From Gemmatimonadota bacterium (GTDB taxonomy: Bacteria; Gemmatimonadota; Gemmatimonadetes; Gemmatimonadales; Gemmatimonadaceae): a DNA stretch of 64,000 bases. The DNA is taken from positions 1 through 64,000 of the forward strand of contig JARIEV010000003.1 in assembly GCA_031127225.1 (NCBI GenBank), given 5' to 3'. The first letter of the stretch is position 1. Every line of letters begins with the position of its first letter. Both the position numbers and the translations under genes were made by a program. Shown one piece after another: positions 1-12,006 of the stretch. Below the pieces are notes generated by a model. That model ran no database searches. It was not told the DNA's origin and saw only the letters and a program-made list of their open reading frames with translations.

Positions 1-379
1 CTGTACGCTCGACATCTACACCTGCCGGACGACCGACTTCAATTGCGGCATTTCGCCGGCGGTGCACGGTGACATCCAGCGTCTGGTTGACGGTGGCTAC
101 AGCGCCGACGAGATCATGGCCGCGATGACCCAGACGTACGGCGATTTCATCTTGATGCAGCCGCGCAAACAGGGGTTCAATCTGCTCGCGTGGTTTGCGC
201 CGTTCGCGGCGATCGGGCTGGGCGCGGTGGGGATCGGTGCCTTGCTGCGTAGCTGGCGTCGGAATGCGGACACGGCCGCCGTCCGGCGGGCGGCGGCACC
301 GGCCGCGTCCGACCGCGCACTCGATGCGACGCCCGACGAACTGGCGCGCCTCGATGCGGCGTTGCGCGAGGAGCGGTAG
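1..379 (+). CDS. CcmH-like cytochrome c maturation protein, 5' end missing
   Basis: The reading frame is open from the window edge to TAG at 377-379. It begins Cys-Thr-Leu-Asp-Ile-Tyr-Thr-Cys, then carries the CcmH-type segment around residues 20-55 (GDIQRLVDGGYSADEI, then YGDFILMQPRKQGFN). One membrane helix (LLAWFAPFAAIGLGAVGIGAL) and a charged tail follow. CcmH/CycL proteins hold apocytochrome c cysteines reduced for haem ligation on the periplasmic face, and the family places a CxxC just before this region, so the N-terminal domain lies outside the window. The start codon of the next gene overlaps the stop by one base, so the two are probably translationally coupled. The family call is good; the exact subtype is less certain. 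Confidence 0.75.
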   Translation, partial: CTLDIYTCRTTDFNCGISPAVHGDIQRLVDGGYSADEIMAAMTQTYGDFILMQPRKQGFNLLAWFAPFAAIGLGAVGIGALLRSWRRNADTAAVRRAAAPAASDRALDATPDELARLDAALREER

Positions 380-984
380 TGATGCTCGCTGCGATCCCCG
401 AAGGGGCCGTGCCGCTCGTGCTGGGCACCGCGCTGGCGCTGACGGCGCTCACGCTGGTACTGTCGCCGCTCCTCTCGGGCGAGGCCGACGTCCGGGCCGC
501 GGACGACGCGCAGGATGCGCGCGAGGCGGCGCGTCGTCGTGCCGCACGGGCACGCCGCATCCGCGGCCAGGATGAACCGCTCGACGGCGCGGTGGCGGCG
601 CTCCGCGAAATCGAGTTTGACCGGGAAACGGGAAAGCTTTCGGACGACGACTACGCCGAGTTGAAAACGCGCTACACGCGTGAGGCACTGGCGGAGTTAC
701 GGGCCGCCGATGCGCGGGAGGCGGTGGTGGCGGGAGTCGGCGCGGCGCCGTTGTCGGTGGTGTCCGCGGATGCGTCGCTCGACCCCGTGGAAGCCGCCAT
801 CAGCCGGGCGCGCGCCAACCAGCGCTCGTGTGGTGTGTGTGGTCCGCGTCCCGAACCCGACGCCACGTATTGCTCGAGCTGCGGGCGGTACCTGCCCGGG
901 TGCTGTGCGCGCTGTGGCACCAGCGTGGATCTGGTGGGGTCACGCTTTTGTGGCGGTTGCGGCGAGCATCTCGCGGCGGCGTGA
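379..984 (+). CDS. CcmI-like membrane protein with C-terminal zinc ribbons
   Basis: A 201-residue protein with GTG at 379 overlapping the upstream stop; ATG at 382 is an equally good start. An N-terminal hydrophobic helix (about residues 12-32) precedes a basic Arg/Ala-rich stretch. A segment resembling the short CcmI family follows (ALREIEFDRETGKLSDDDYAEL, about residues 75-97). The C-terminus holds paired CxxC motifs (CGVC, CSSC, CARC, CGGC) typical of double zinc ribbons. Position directly after ccmH supports a role in c-type cytochrome maturation, inferred from context. The zinc ribbons are not part of the classical CcmI fold and may be a lineage addition. Confidence 0.6.
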   Translation: MMLAAIPEGAVPLVLGTALALTALTLVLSPLLSGEADVRAADDAQDAREAARRRAARARRIRGQDEPLDGAVAALREIEFDRETGKLSDDDYAELKTRYTREALAELRAADAREAVVAGVGAAPLSVVSADASLDPVEAAISRARANQRSCGVCGPRPEPDATYCSSCGRYLPGCCARCGTSVDLVGSRFCGGCGEHLAAA

Positions 985-1128
985 GGGCCAGGGGGATCTG
1001 ATGGGACGAGGCGAGGTGCCGGGTAACATCACCGTCACGTCGCCTTTTTCCTTCTTAAAAAGAAGCGGTGGTGCGGCTACGGTTTGGGTGAGATCAGTCC
1101 TGCTCCGTCACTTCTACGTCCGGACCCC

Positions 1129-4089
1129 ATGCGAGATCGCCTCTCCCGTGCCGCGCTGAGCGCGCTGGCCTTCGTCGCGTCGGCCTGCTCAAGCGCTGAC
1201 GTTGTCACGCCCGACGCGGCGACACCGGCGATCCCGCGCTTCTCGGTGACGTCCACGCGACCGACGGTCGTGATCAGCCAGATTTATGGTGGCGGTGGTA
1301 ACTCCGGATCCGTTTACCGGAACGATTTCATCGAACTGCACAACACCGGCACGACGTCGGTGAGTGTGGCTGGGTGGAGTGTGCAGTATGCGTCGACGGC
1401 TGGCACCACGTGGTTTGTGACCGCGCTTTCGGGCACGATCCCGGCGGGCGGCTACTACCTCGTGAAGCAAGCCGCCGGTGCTGGTGGAACGACGGACCTG
1501 CCGACTGCCGATGCGACGGGCACTACCGGTATGAGTGGCACAAGCGGCAAGGTCGTGTTGTCGTCGACGACGACGGTCCTGACCGGCACGTGTCCCGATG
1601 GCGCTGAGGTCGTGGATCGCGTTGGCTACGGCTCCACCAGCTGCGCGGCGAGCGATAATACCGCCGCGCTCACAAACACCACCGCCGCCCTCCGCGCCAG
1701 CAACGGCTGCGCGTGGACCGGCAACAATGCGGTCGACTTCAGCACCGGCGCGGCGGTCCCTCGCAACAGCACGACCACGGCGGTGCAATGTACGTCTGGC
1801 CCCGTCGTCGGTCCGATCGCAGCCGTCGTCGTCACGCCGACCACCGGATCAACGCCCATCGGTGGAACGCGCGCGTTCACCGTGGTGGCCAAGGACGCCG
1901 CTGACCTCACGGTCGCCAGCCCCGTCATCACCTGGACCTCGAGCGCGCCGCTGGTGGCCAGCATCAGCACGTCGGGCGTCGCCACGGCGCTCGATATCGG
2001 CACCACCACGATCACCGCGACGGCGGCCAACGGCGTGTTCGGCACGGCGACGATGACCGTGACCGAAGCGGCCTCGTTGCCGTCGGTGCGCATCAGTGAA
2101 ATCCACTACGACAATTTCGACGTGGATGTCGGTGAGGCCATCGAGATCGAAGCACCGGCCGGTACCGATCTGTCCGGATGGAAATTGGTGCTGTACAACG
2201 GAAGTGGCGGCGCAGCCTACAACACGCGAATGCTTGACGGAGTCGTTGCATCCAGCTGCAGTGGACGTGGCGTGTTGTATTTCGAGTATCCGGCCAATGG
2301 TATCCAGAACGGTGCGCCAGACGGTGTCGCATTGGTGAACGCGCAGGGTATGGTCGTCGAGTTCCTGTCGTATGAGGGTGCGTTCGCCGCGACGGACGGC
2401 GCCGCGGCCGGACTCACCTCGATCAGTCTGAGCAACGAGGAGAGTGCCGCGACGCCGGCCGGCAACTCGTTGCAACGCTCGCTCGCCAACACGTGGAGCG
2501 CTGGCCCGGAGAACTTCGGTGGCTGCAACGGCCGCACCGCCGGCGTGTTGCGCACGTCCTTCAGCTTCTCTGGTCGCGATTTGGCTGACCCTGCGCTTCC
2601 GGTCGGCTTTCAGGATCAGATCTTCGCGAATGCGTCGCGTCTCGGCGTGGCCGTCACCGGCACCTTCAGCTGGAGCAGCGACACCCCCACGATCGCCAGC
2701 GTCGATGCGAATGGCGTGATCACCGGACTGGCCGTGGGCAATGCTGTGCTGCGCGCCACGACGGCCGACGGTTTGTCGAGCGGTACCTACACGTTGCCCA
2801 TCGACGTCGCAATCGCGGGCAACACCGCGGCCTACGGCAACCACACAGAATTCGGCACGCCGGCCGACGGTACGCCGGCCGACGACTTTATCATCACGCG
2901 CCCGCAGTTCACGGTGTCGTACAGCAAGGCACGCAACACGCCGAACTGGGTGGCCTACAATCTCGAAGCCACGCATATCGGCGAGTTCGACCGCTGCGAT
3001 TGCTTCACGTACGATCCGGCGCTGCCGGCAGACTATCCGCGATACACCACGGCCGACTACACCGGTGCGGGAACCTTTGCCGGCTACGGCATCGACCGCG
3101 GCCATCTGGCGCGATCGTTCGACCGCACCACCGGCGCGCTCGACAACGCCCGCACGTTCTACTTCAGCAACATCATTCCGCAGGCCGCCGACAACAATCA
3201 GGGGCCGTGGGCGGCACTGGAAAACGATCTCGGAGCGCGCGCCCAAAACAGCAACAAGGAAGTGTTCATCGTGGCTGGCGTGGCCGGCAACAAGGGCACG
3301 GTCAAGAACGAAGGCAAGATCGTGATCCCCGAGTACGTCTGGAAGGTTGCCGTGATCCTGCCGCGCAATCAGGGACTCGCCAATGTCACGTCGCTCGAGG
3401 CCGCGGAGATTGTGGCGGTCGTGATGCCGAACGTGTCGGGTATACGCAATGTCCCATGGGCCACCTACAAGACCACGGTCGACTCGGTCGAAGCGCTCAG
3501 TGGCTACGACCTCCTCAGCCTCCTGCGCAACGACCTCGAAATCGCGCTCGAGAGCAACACCAAGCCGCCGGTCGCGGCGGTGAACGGACCGTTCAGCTCC
3601 ATCGAAGACGAATCGGTCGCCATGTCGGCGTCGGCGTCCACCGACCCGGACACGGATGCGCTCACCTACGCCTGGAGCTTCGGTGACGGCGCGACGGCTA
3701 CGGGCGTGAACACATCGCACGTGTACACCGCGTCGGGCACCTTCACGGTGCGGCTCATCGCCACCGATATCCGCGGCCTTGCCGATACGGTGACGACCAC
3801 CACCACGGTGCTCTCGCCGGCACAGGCGCTCGATAACACGGCCATCATGGTCGATGCGCTGGCCGGCACCGGCCGCGTGAACAAGGGCGTGCTCAACTCG
3901 CTCAACGCAAAGATCACTGCCGCCGCGAACTCGGTCCGTCGGGGCAACGCAACCGCCGCGATGAATCAGCTCGACGCGCTGATCAACGAACTCGATGCGC
4001 TGGTGCGGAGTCGTGGCCTCACGGACGCGCAGGCGGCGCCGATTCGCACCATGCTTACCCGCGTGATCCGCTCGCTGTCGATTTCGTAA
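1129..4089 (+). CDS. Secreted multidomain DNA/RNA non-specific endonuclease (lipoprotein)
   Basis: A 986-residue protein starting at ATG 1129, chosen because it begins directly with a basic-hydrophobic signal ending in a lipobox-like VASAC (Cys20). Domains in order: lamin-tail domain (about 46-165), bacterial Ig-like Big_2 (about 225-305), a second lamin-tail-like domain (about 315-440), another Big_2 (about 490-560), an NUC1-family endonuclease (about 580-790), a PKD domain (about 812-895) and an Ala/Asn-rich helical tail of FIMAH type (about 898-986). The nuclease has the DRGH motif at 656-659 with catalytic His659, a metal-binding Asn near 689 and Glu near 698, at spacings matching Serratia nuclease. 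It probably degrades extracellular DNA and RNA for nutrients. Its 3' end overlaps the convergent mutY by 35 bp. Confidence 0.85.
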   Translation: MRDRLSRAALSALAFVASACSSADVVTPDAATPAIPRFSVTSTRPTVVISQIYGGGGNSGSVYRNDFIELHNTGTTSVSVAGWSVQYASTAGTTWFVTALSGTIPAGGYYLVKQAAGAGGTTDLPTADATGTTGMSGTSGKVVLSSTTTVLTGTCPDGAEVVDRVGYGSTSCAASDNTAALTNTTAALRASNGCAWTGNNAVDFSTGAAVPRNSTTTAVQCTSGPVVGPIAAVVVTPTTGSTPIGGTRAFTVVAKDAADLTVASPVITWTSSAPLVASISTSGVATALDIGTTTITATAANGVFGTATMTVTEAASLPSVRISEIHYDNFDVDVGEAIEIEAPAGTDLSGWKLVLYNGSGGAAYNTRMLDGVVASSCSGRGVLYFEYPANGIQNGAPDGVALVNAQGMVVEFLSYEGAFAATDGAAAGLTSISLSNEESAATPAGNSLQRSLANTWSAGPENFGGCNGRTAGVLRTSFSFSGRDLADPALPVGFQDQIFANASRLGVAVTGTFSWSSDTPTIASVDANGVITGLAVGNAVLRATTADGLSSGTYTLPIDVAIAGNTAAYGNHTEFGTPADGTPADDFIITRPQFTVSYSKARNTPNWVAYNLEATHIGEFDRCDCFTYDPALPADYPRYTTADYTGAGTFAGYGIDRGHLARSFDRTTGALDNARTFYFSNIIPQAADNNQGPWAALENDLGARAQNSNKEVFIVAGVAGNKGTVKNEGKIVIPEYVWKVAVILPRNQGLANVTSLEAAEIVAVVMPNVSGIRNVPWATYKTTVDSVEALSGYDLLSLLRNDLEIALESNTKPPVAAVNGPFSSIEDESVAMSASASTDPDTDALTYAWSFGDGATATGVNTSHVYTASGTFTVRLIATDIRGLADTVTTTTTVLSPAQALDNTAIMVDALAGTGRVNKGVLNSLNAKITAAANSVRRGNATAAMNQLDALINELDALVRSRGLTDAQAAPIRTMLTRVIRSLSIS

Positions 4090-4882
4090 GCGATTTCGGA
4101 GGGGCGTTCTTCGCTCGGACGCCGCGCCGCGTCCCCTTCGGGGGACGCGGCGCAGTGCCGTGCTGGGCGTCGGCGTCCTGCGCCGCCGCCGCGAGCAATG
4201 GATACGTGGCGCAGCCGGCGGTGAGCGGACAGGCCGTGCAATGGGCCACACGGGCGGTGCACACCAGCGCGCCCAGTTCCATCAGCGCCTGATTGTGCGT
4301 CCACGTGCTCTTGCCGGTGCGTGGCAACAGTTGTTCAGCGATCACCCACAGCTGCTTCAGGCCGGGCCCCGACTTCGGGTGCAGGTGCGGGGCGAACACC
4401 CGCTGCAGCACGCGCGCCACATTCGTGTCCACGAGTGCAGCGCGTTTTTCGTACGCGAACGACGCCACCGCTCCTGCGGTGTACGCACCCACGCCCGGCA
4501 ATTCGCGCAGAGCCACCGGTTCGCTGGGAATCACGCCGTCCTGCTCAGTCGTGACGTGCCGCGCGAGGGCGTGCAGGTTGCGTGCGCGGGCGTAGTACCC
4601 CAGCCCCTGCCACGCTTCCATCACCTTTTTCGGGCGGGCATCCGCGAGCGCCTGCAGATCGGGAAAGTAGTCGAGGAAGCGGCGGTAGAAGTCGAGCACC
4701 CGCGATACCTGCGTCTGCTGGAGCATCAGCTCCGACACGAGAATCCGGTAGGGATCCCGTGTGTGGCGCCACGGCAGATCACGGCGGTGCTTCCGGAACC
4801 ACGCGTGCAAGCGACGGCGGAACGCGGCGGCCGCGTCGGGAGCAACAGTCTGGGCGGGCGGGGCGGGTCGACGGGGTGCCAT
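4055..4882 (-). CDS. mutY: A/G-specific adenine DNA glycosylase
   Basis: A 275-residue HhH-GPD glycosylase that removes adenine mispaired with 8-oxoguanine in base excision repair. Visible motifs are LPWRHTRDPYRI near the N-terminus, the catalytic Glu in SELMLQQTQVSRV (about residue 51), the helix-hairpin-helix LPGVGAYTAGAV followed by the catalytic Asp in VDTNVARVL, and the 4Fe-4S loop Cys-x6-Cys-x2-Cys-x5-Cys (CTARVAHCTACPLTAGC). It ends soon after the cluster loop in a basic tail and lacks the C-terminal NUDIX-like 8-oxoG recognition domain of longer MutY. It is the last gene of a minus-strand run with the ABC exporter genes, 57 bp away. Confidence 0.9.
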   Translation of the reverse strand: MAPRRPAPPAQTVAPDAAAAFRRRLHAWFRKHRRDLPWRHTRDPYRILVSELMLQQTQVSRVLDFYRRFLDYFPDLQALADARPKKVMEAWQGLGYYARARNLHALARHVTTEQDGVIPSEPVALRELPGVGAYTAGAVASFAYEKRAALVDTNVARVLQRVFAPHLHPKSGPGLKQLWVIAEQLLPRTGKSTWTHNQALMELGALVCTARVAHCTACPLTAGCATYPLLAAAAQDADAQHGTAPRPPKGTRRGVRAKNAPPKSLTKSTASGSRG

Positions 4883-4939
4883 CGGGGCAGAACCTAGCGA
4901 CCGCGCGGCGCGACCGCACTCGGCAACCCGCGCGGCCCG

Positions 4940-6643
4940 TCAGTGCCGCTCGATGCCGTCCAGCCGTCGCCGCGCCATCACCAGCGGCACCACGGTCGCC
5001 GCCACGCACGCCGCCGCAGCCGCCACGAATGGCAATACCATGTCGGCCGGCGTGCGCGCCCACCCAAAATGCTCGGCCACCACGTACCGCGCTGCCGGCC
5101 GCCCCGTGAGATAGGCCACCGCGCCGATCAGGACGATCGCCGTCATCATGAACAGCAGTCCGCCGAAGGACGTCGGAATCTGCGCAGCATTCTCGGTGTC
5201 GAATTGCGGATAGAAGGTGCCGTAACTCAGCGCGAGCGCCGTGAGCGGGAACACCAGCCCCGTGATCGCCGCGATCGATACCAGGTGCACGAAGGGTCGC
5301 ACCCCAAGCATCAGGTTGGTGCACCCCACCAGCACGAGCGCCAGCAACAGCAGGGGCACCGCCCCCACCCAGAACTTGGCCCAGAGCAGGTCCGACATCC
5401 GGAGCGGACTGGATCGCAGCAGCCACAGCGCCCGCCCCTCGAGACTCACACTCGGGAACACGAACCGCGCCGCAATAGAGGCCAGCACGAACCCGGCCAG
5501 CGCCAGATTCAGGAACGGGATCACGTTGCGCAGCAGCTCAGTCATCCCCGCGCCGGACAACGGCAGATACCGCACGTTGGCCACGTACACCACCAGCAGC
5601 ACCGCCAGCATCACCAACTGCGACCACTGCGTGCTGTCGCGCATGAACACGCGGAGCTCCTTCAGCACCAGTTCGCGGCGCGTGGTGCTCAGGAACGACA
5701 GCAGGCGGTCCAGCAGGGGGCGCCCGGTGCGACGCGCCGACCGCTGGCTGGCTCCCTCCTGCGCCATGCTGTACGCACGGTGCCATCCCCGCCCGTACGA
5801 CAGCTGCCCGATCAGCGTCAGCGCCGCCGCCACGCCCCACAGGCGCACGAGCGGAAACCACGCCGCCCGCCCGTCCAGGAACTTCACGATCGACTCGGCC
5901 ACCCACTCACTTGGCAACCACGGCGACGACGGCGTGTCGAGCGCCGCGATGAACTGCATGAAATTCTGGAAGCCTTCCGGCCGGGCCAGCTGTTCCGGAC
6001 GCGCCGCACGGAACAACAGCACCAAGCCGCACACCGCCATCGCGGTGATCACGCTGAGCAGATCACGGGTGCGACGGGCGGGGAATACGTTCACCAGCAG
6101 CAGCGTCACGGTTGATCCGGCCGCCGCCGGGATCAGGAAGAACGGGATCAGCACCGCGCACGCAAAGGCGATGAACAACACGTTGGCCTTGTACGCCACG
6201 CCATAGGCGGCGAACAGCGGAATCAGCAGCAGGGCGACCATCCAACTGGAGTGCAGCGCCGTTTCCAGCAGCCGCGCCCGGAACAGGGCGCCAGTTCGGA
6301 TCGGCGCCGCCGCCAGCTGGTCGAGGTCACGCGCCAGAAAGCAATTCGACAGCGCCGCGATGGTGTTCGACAGCAGCAGAATCGAGCCGAACGACAGCAG
6401 GATCATCGACAACAGCTTGGCCGCCAGCAGGGCGCCGATGTCCTCGGCGCTGCGGAAGTAACGCAGCAGCTTCAGGGAAATTACGAAAGCGGCCAGCCAG
6501 AAGAGCGCGCCCAGCGTGCTCACCACCAGCAGCCGTCGGAGGTCGCCCTGCTCGTGCCGTCGCATCCGGTGACGTGCCATCTGCCACTTGGGAGCAAGCA
6601 ACTGCCAGGTGGTGGTGGCCGGCAGCGCCGCGCCCTCAGGCAT
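4940..6643 (-). CDS. ABC-2-type exporter permease subunit
   Basis: A 567-residue inner-membrane protein with roughly ten to twelve hydrophobic segments, for example LLVVSTLGALFWLAAFVISL, ILLSFGSILLLSNTIAAL and VPLLLLALVLVGC. A hydrophilic basic loop lies near the middle (about residues 285-310). It carries no ATPase motif. Its start overlaps the end of the upstream ATPase gene by 8 bp, so the two form a coupled ATPase/permease pair. The segment LARDLDQLAAAPIRTGALF resembles the coupling region of ABC-2 exporters. The substrate cannot be read from sequence. Confidence 0.75.
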   Translation of the reverse strand: MPEGAALPATTTWQLLAPKWQMARHRMRRHEQGDLRRLLVVSTLGALFWLAAFVISLKLLRYFRSAEDIGALLAAKLLSMILLSFGSILLLSNTIAALSNCFLARDLDQLAAAPIRTGALFRARLLETALHSSWMVALLLIPLFAAYGVAYKANVLFIAFACAVLIPFFLIPAAAGSTVTLLLVNVFPARRTRDLLSVITAMAVCGLVLLFRAARPEQLARPEGFQNFMQFIAALDTPSSPWLPSEWVAESIVKFLDGRAAWFPLVRLWGVAAALTLIGQLSYGRGWHRAYSMAQEGASQRSARRTGRPLLDRLLSFLSTTRRELVLKELRVFMRDSTQWSQLVMLAVLLVVYVANVRYLPLSGAGMTELLRNVIPFLNLALAGFVLASIAARFVFPSVSLEGRALWLLRSSPLRMSDLLWAKFWVGAVPLLLLALVLVGCTNLMLGVRPFVHLVSIAAITGLVFPLTALALSYGTFYPQFDTENAAQIPTSFGGLLFMMTAIVLIGAVAYLTGRPAARYVVAEHFGWARTPADMVLPFVAAAAACVAATVVPLVMARRRLDGIERH

Positions 6644-7391
6644 CCAACACCTCGATCAATTCCCGCGCGACGAGGTCACCGGTGAGACGCAGGAAGATGT
6701 CCTCTAGCGCGTCGTCGGTGCCCGAACTCCGGCGCAGCTCGTCCATCGTGCCGCACGCCACGAGTTCGCCCTGCTGCATGATGCCGATCCGGTCGCACAT
6801 CCCCTCGGCGATCTCGAGCGTGTGCGTGGACATCATCACCGTGTGACCACGTCGGGTATACTCGCGGAACAGGTCCTTCAGGATGCGCGACGACTTGGGG
6901 TCCAGTCCCACCATCGGTTCGTCCACGACGATCACGGCGGGCCGGTGCACGAACGCGCTGGCGATGATCAGCTTCTGGCGCATGCCGTGGCTGTAGCTCT
7001 CCACCAGCTCATTTCGCCAGGCCTCGAGATCGAACAGGGCAAGCAACTCCTGGCCGCGGTTCTCCACCTCGGGCCCTTGCTCGCCGTACAGTCCCGCACT
7101 GAAGCGCAGGAACTCGATCCCGGTGAGCTTCTCGTAGATGAAGGGGCGGTCCGGGATGAAGCCCAGGGCCCTCTTGGCTTTCAGTGGGTCGGCCCGGAGG
7201 TCGTGGCCGGCGATCCGGACGGAGCCGCTGGTCGGCTGCAGGATGCCGGCGATCATCCGCATGGTGGTCGTCTTACCGGCCCCATTCGGCCCTAAAAAGC
7301 CGAACAGCTCACCGGCAGGCACCACGAGGTCCAGCGAGCGAACCGCCGTGAACGACCCGTACCGCTTACAAAGCGCATTGATCTCGATCAT
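6636..7391 (-). CDS. ABC transporter ATP-binding protein
   Basis: A 251-residue nucleotide-binding subunit. Walker A is GPNGAGKTT (about residues 34-42), the signature is the degenerate YSHGMRQK in place of LSGGQ, Walker B is VIVVDEP, and the H-loop is MMSTHTLE. This form, with a C-terminal 30-residue extension, is typical of ABC-2 exporters of the CcmA/YhaQ/NatA type. It is the first gene of the minus-strand operon ATPase-permease-mutY, and its start faces uvrA across a 144-bp divergent gap that must hold promoters for both directions. Confidence 0.88.
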   Translation of the reverse strand: MIEINALCKRYGSFTAVRSLDLVVPAGELFGFLGPNGAGKTTTMRMIAGILQPTSGSVRIAGHDLRADPLKAKRALGFIPDRPFIYEKLTGIEFLRFSAGLYGEQGPEVENRGQELLALFDLEAWRNELVESYSHGMRQKLIIASAFVHRPAVIVVDEPMVGLDPKSSRILKDLFREYTRRGHTVMMSTHTLEIAEGMCDRIGIMQQGELVACGTMDELRRSSGTDDALEDIFLRLTGDLVARELIEVLDA

Positions 7392-7535
7392 GCCTAAAGG
7401 ACGATGGAGTGCTACCCGCGCGCAACTTCTTCGATCGGGGCACGGTTCCGGACCGGGTTGCCGCCCCCCAGCCGGCGCGGATTGGCCCCGCAGCGGGGTT
7501 GTCTTGCCCGTCGGCTCCCCGCACCTTCAGGGACT

Positions 7536-10445
<2,910 letters not shown>

Positions 10446-10453
10446 CGTCGATC

Positions 10454-11122
10454 ATGGTTTCTCTACTGGATATTATCGGTCCCGTCATGGTGGGGCCGAG
10501 CAGTTCGCACACCGCCGGCGCCTGCCGGCTCGGTCTGCTCGCGCGTTGTCTCGTGGGCGGCACCCCCGAACGTGCCCGCATCGAGCTGCACGGCTCCTTC
10601 GCGCGCACCGGGGAAGGACACGGCACCGATAAGGCCATTGCCGGTGGCCTGATGGGATTCCGCCCCGATGACGAGCGACTGCGCACCGCGCTCGACATCA
10701 TGGAGCGCGAGGGGCTCGACTTTCAGTTCGAGAAAACATCGCTGGGTGATGACAAGCATCCCAACACGGTCCGCATTTCACTCGAACGTGGTGATCGCAC
10801 GTCGCAGATGGTGGGCGCGTCGCTCGGCGCCGACCGCGTGATGGTCACCGAAATCGACGGGTACCCGGTGGAAGTGCCCGGGAACCTGCACACCATCGTA
10901 CTCGTGGCCGAAGATGTGAAAGGATCCGTCGCGCGCATCGCGGGGCTGCTCGCCGAGGCGAACTGCAACATCGCCACGCTCAAGCTCTCGCGGAAAGAGC
11001 GCGGCGGCGACGCGTTCATGGTGATCGAAGTGGATGACCAACCGGACGAAGCGGTGCGCGACGCGATCCGCGCACTGCCGTGGGTCACGTGGGCGTTCCG
11101 TCTCGACAAGGTGAGTGCCTGA
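10454..11122 (+). CDS. sdaAB: L-serine dehydratase, iron-sulfur-dependent, beta subunit
   Basis: A 222-residue beta subunit of the two-chain 4Fe-4S L-serine dehydratase (serine to pyruvate and ammonia). The start at ATG 10454 gives the family opening SLLDIIGPVMVGPSSSHTAGA, whose Ser-rich loop is diagnostic. The C-terminal 75 residues form an ACT domain (GNLHTIVLVAEDVKGSVARI), a ligand-binding regulatory module. Its stop overlaps the sdaAA start by one base (TGATG), so the subunits are translationally coupled. It begins only 8 bp after the uvrA stop and may be co-transcribed with uvrA. Confidence 0.93.
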   Translation: MVSLLDIIGPVMVGPSSSHTAGACRLGLLARCLVGGTPERARIELHGSFARTGEGHGTDKAIAGGLMGFRPDDERLRTALDIMEREGLDFQFEKTSLGDDKHPNTVRISLERGDRTSQMVGASLGADRVMVTEIDGYPVEVPGNLHTIVLVAEDVKGSVARIAGLLAEANCNIATLKLSRKERGGDAFMVIEVDDQPDEAVRDAIRALPWVTWAFRLDKVSA

Positions 11123-12006
11123 TGTATCGCTCGCTGGCCGATGCCATCCGCGACGCGGAGGCGCGCGGCGTGACCCTGTCGCAAGTCGCGCTCGAAGTCG
11201 AGGCGAAAGATCAGGGGCGCACCATCGAGAGTATCCGCGATGCGCTGCGGCGCGCGTTGGTGGTAATGCGCGAGGCGGTCAATCGCGGGATGGTGGGGGA
11301 CCTGCGGTCCGCGTCGGAACTTGTTGGCGGGGACGCGGCGAAGCTGCGCACCGGACCCGATGGACCCTTGGCGAATACTCCGTTCCGGGACGTCTTGGCG
11401 CGCGCGATCGCGGTGCAGGAAGTGAACGCGGCGATGGGTGTGATCGTGGCCGCGCCGACGGCCGGCGGCGCCGGGGTGCTACCGGCGGTGCTGACGGGTT
11501 TGGCCGCTGCGCGGGGCATCGACGACGAGCGCGTCATCGATGCGTTGGCCACAGCGGGACTGATCGGCGCGGTGGTGGCCGAGCGCGCGTCGCTGTCGGG
11601 CGCCGAGGGTGGGTGCCAGGCCGAGACCGGAGCCGCCGCCGGAATGGCCGCCGGTGCGGCGGTCGAGATGCTCGGTGGGTCGCCGCGTCAGGTCGGTCAC
11701 GCCACGGCGCTGGCGCAACAGGGCACGCTGGGGTTGGTGTGCGACCCGTTGGGGGGGCTCGTCGAGTTGCCGTGCGTCTTCCGTAACGCCACCGGCGCCG
11801 CCATCGCGCTCGCGGCCATCGAGATGGCTATGGCGGGCATTGAGTTCGCGATCCCGGCCGACGAGGTCATCGACACGATGGGCGAGATCGGTGCGAGTAT
11901 GGATGTGCGCTATCGCGAGACCGCCGGCGGTGGACTCGCGGCCACGCCGACGGGCCGCCGGCTGGCGCGTGAGCGGCTGTACGACCTGAAGCGTGCCGGG
12001 GGCTAA
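11122..12006 (+). CDS. sdaAA: L-serine dehydratase, iron-sulfur-dependent, alpha subunit
   Basis: A 294-residue alpha subunit carrying the catalytic part of the dehydratase. The family motifs AAPTAGGAGVLPAVL (about residues 113-127), EGGCQAETGAAAGMAAGA and CDPLGGLVELPC supply the cysteines expected to ligate the 4Fe-4S cluster. The gene begins at ATG 11122 overlapping the sdaAB stop, the arrangement seen in Bacillus-type two-subunit enzymes. Its end overlaps the GTG start of the following lipoprotein gene by 14 bp. Confidence 0.93.
   Translation: MYRSLADAIRDAEARGVTLSQVALEVEAKDQGRTIESIRDALRRALVVMREAVNRGMVGDLRSASELVGGDAAKLRTGPDGPLANTPFRDVLARAIAVQEVNAAMGVIVAAPTAGGAGVLPAVLTGLAAARGIDDERVIDALATAGLIGAVVAERASLSGAEGGCQAETGAAAGMAAGAAVEMLGGSPRQVGHATALAQQGTLGLVCDPLGGLVELPCVFRNATGAAIALAAIEMAMAGIEFAIPADEVIDTMGEIGASMDVRYRETAGGGLAATPTGRRLARERLYDLKRAGG

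Noticed and set aside
1051-1065. 6-bp hairpin cttctt-aaa-aagaag before the nuclease gene
   Set aside because: Short AT stem without T-run; likely chance.
1849-4251. 800-residue minus-strand ORF opposite the nuclease gene
   Set aside because: Arg-rich antisense shadow of a high-GC coding strand with no family features; the plus-strand protein has clear domains.
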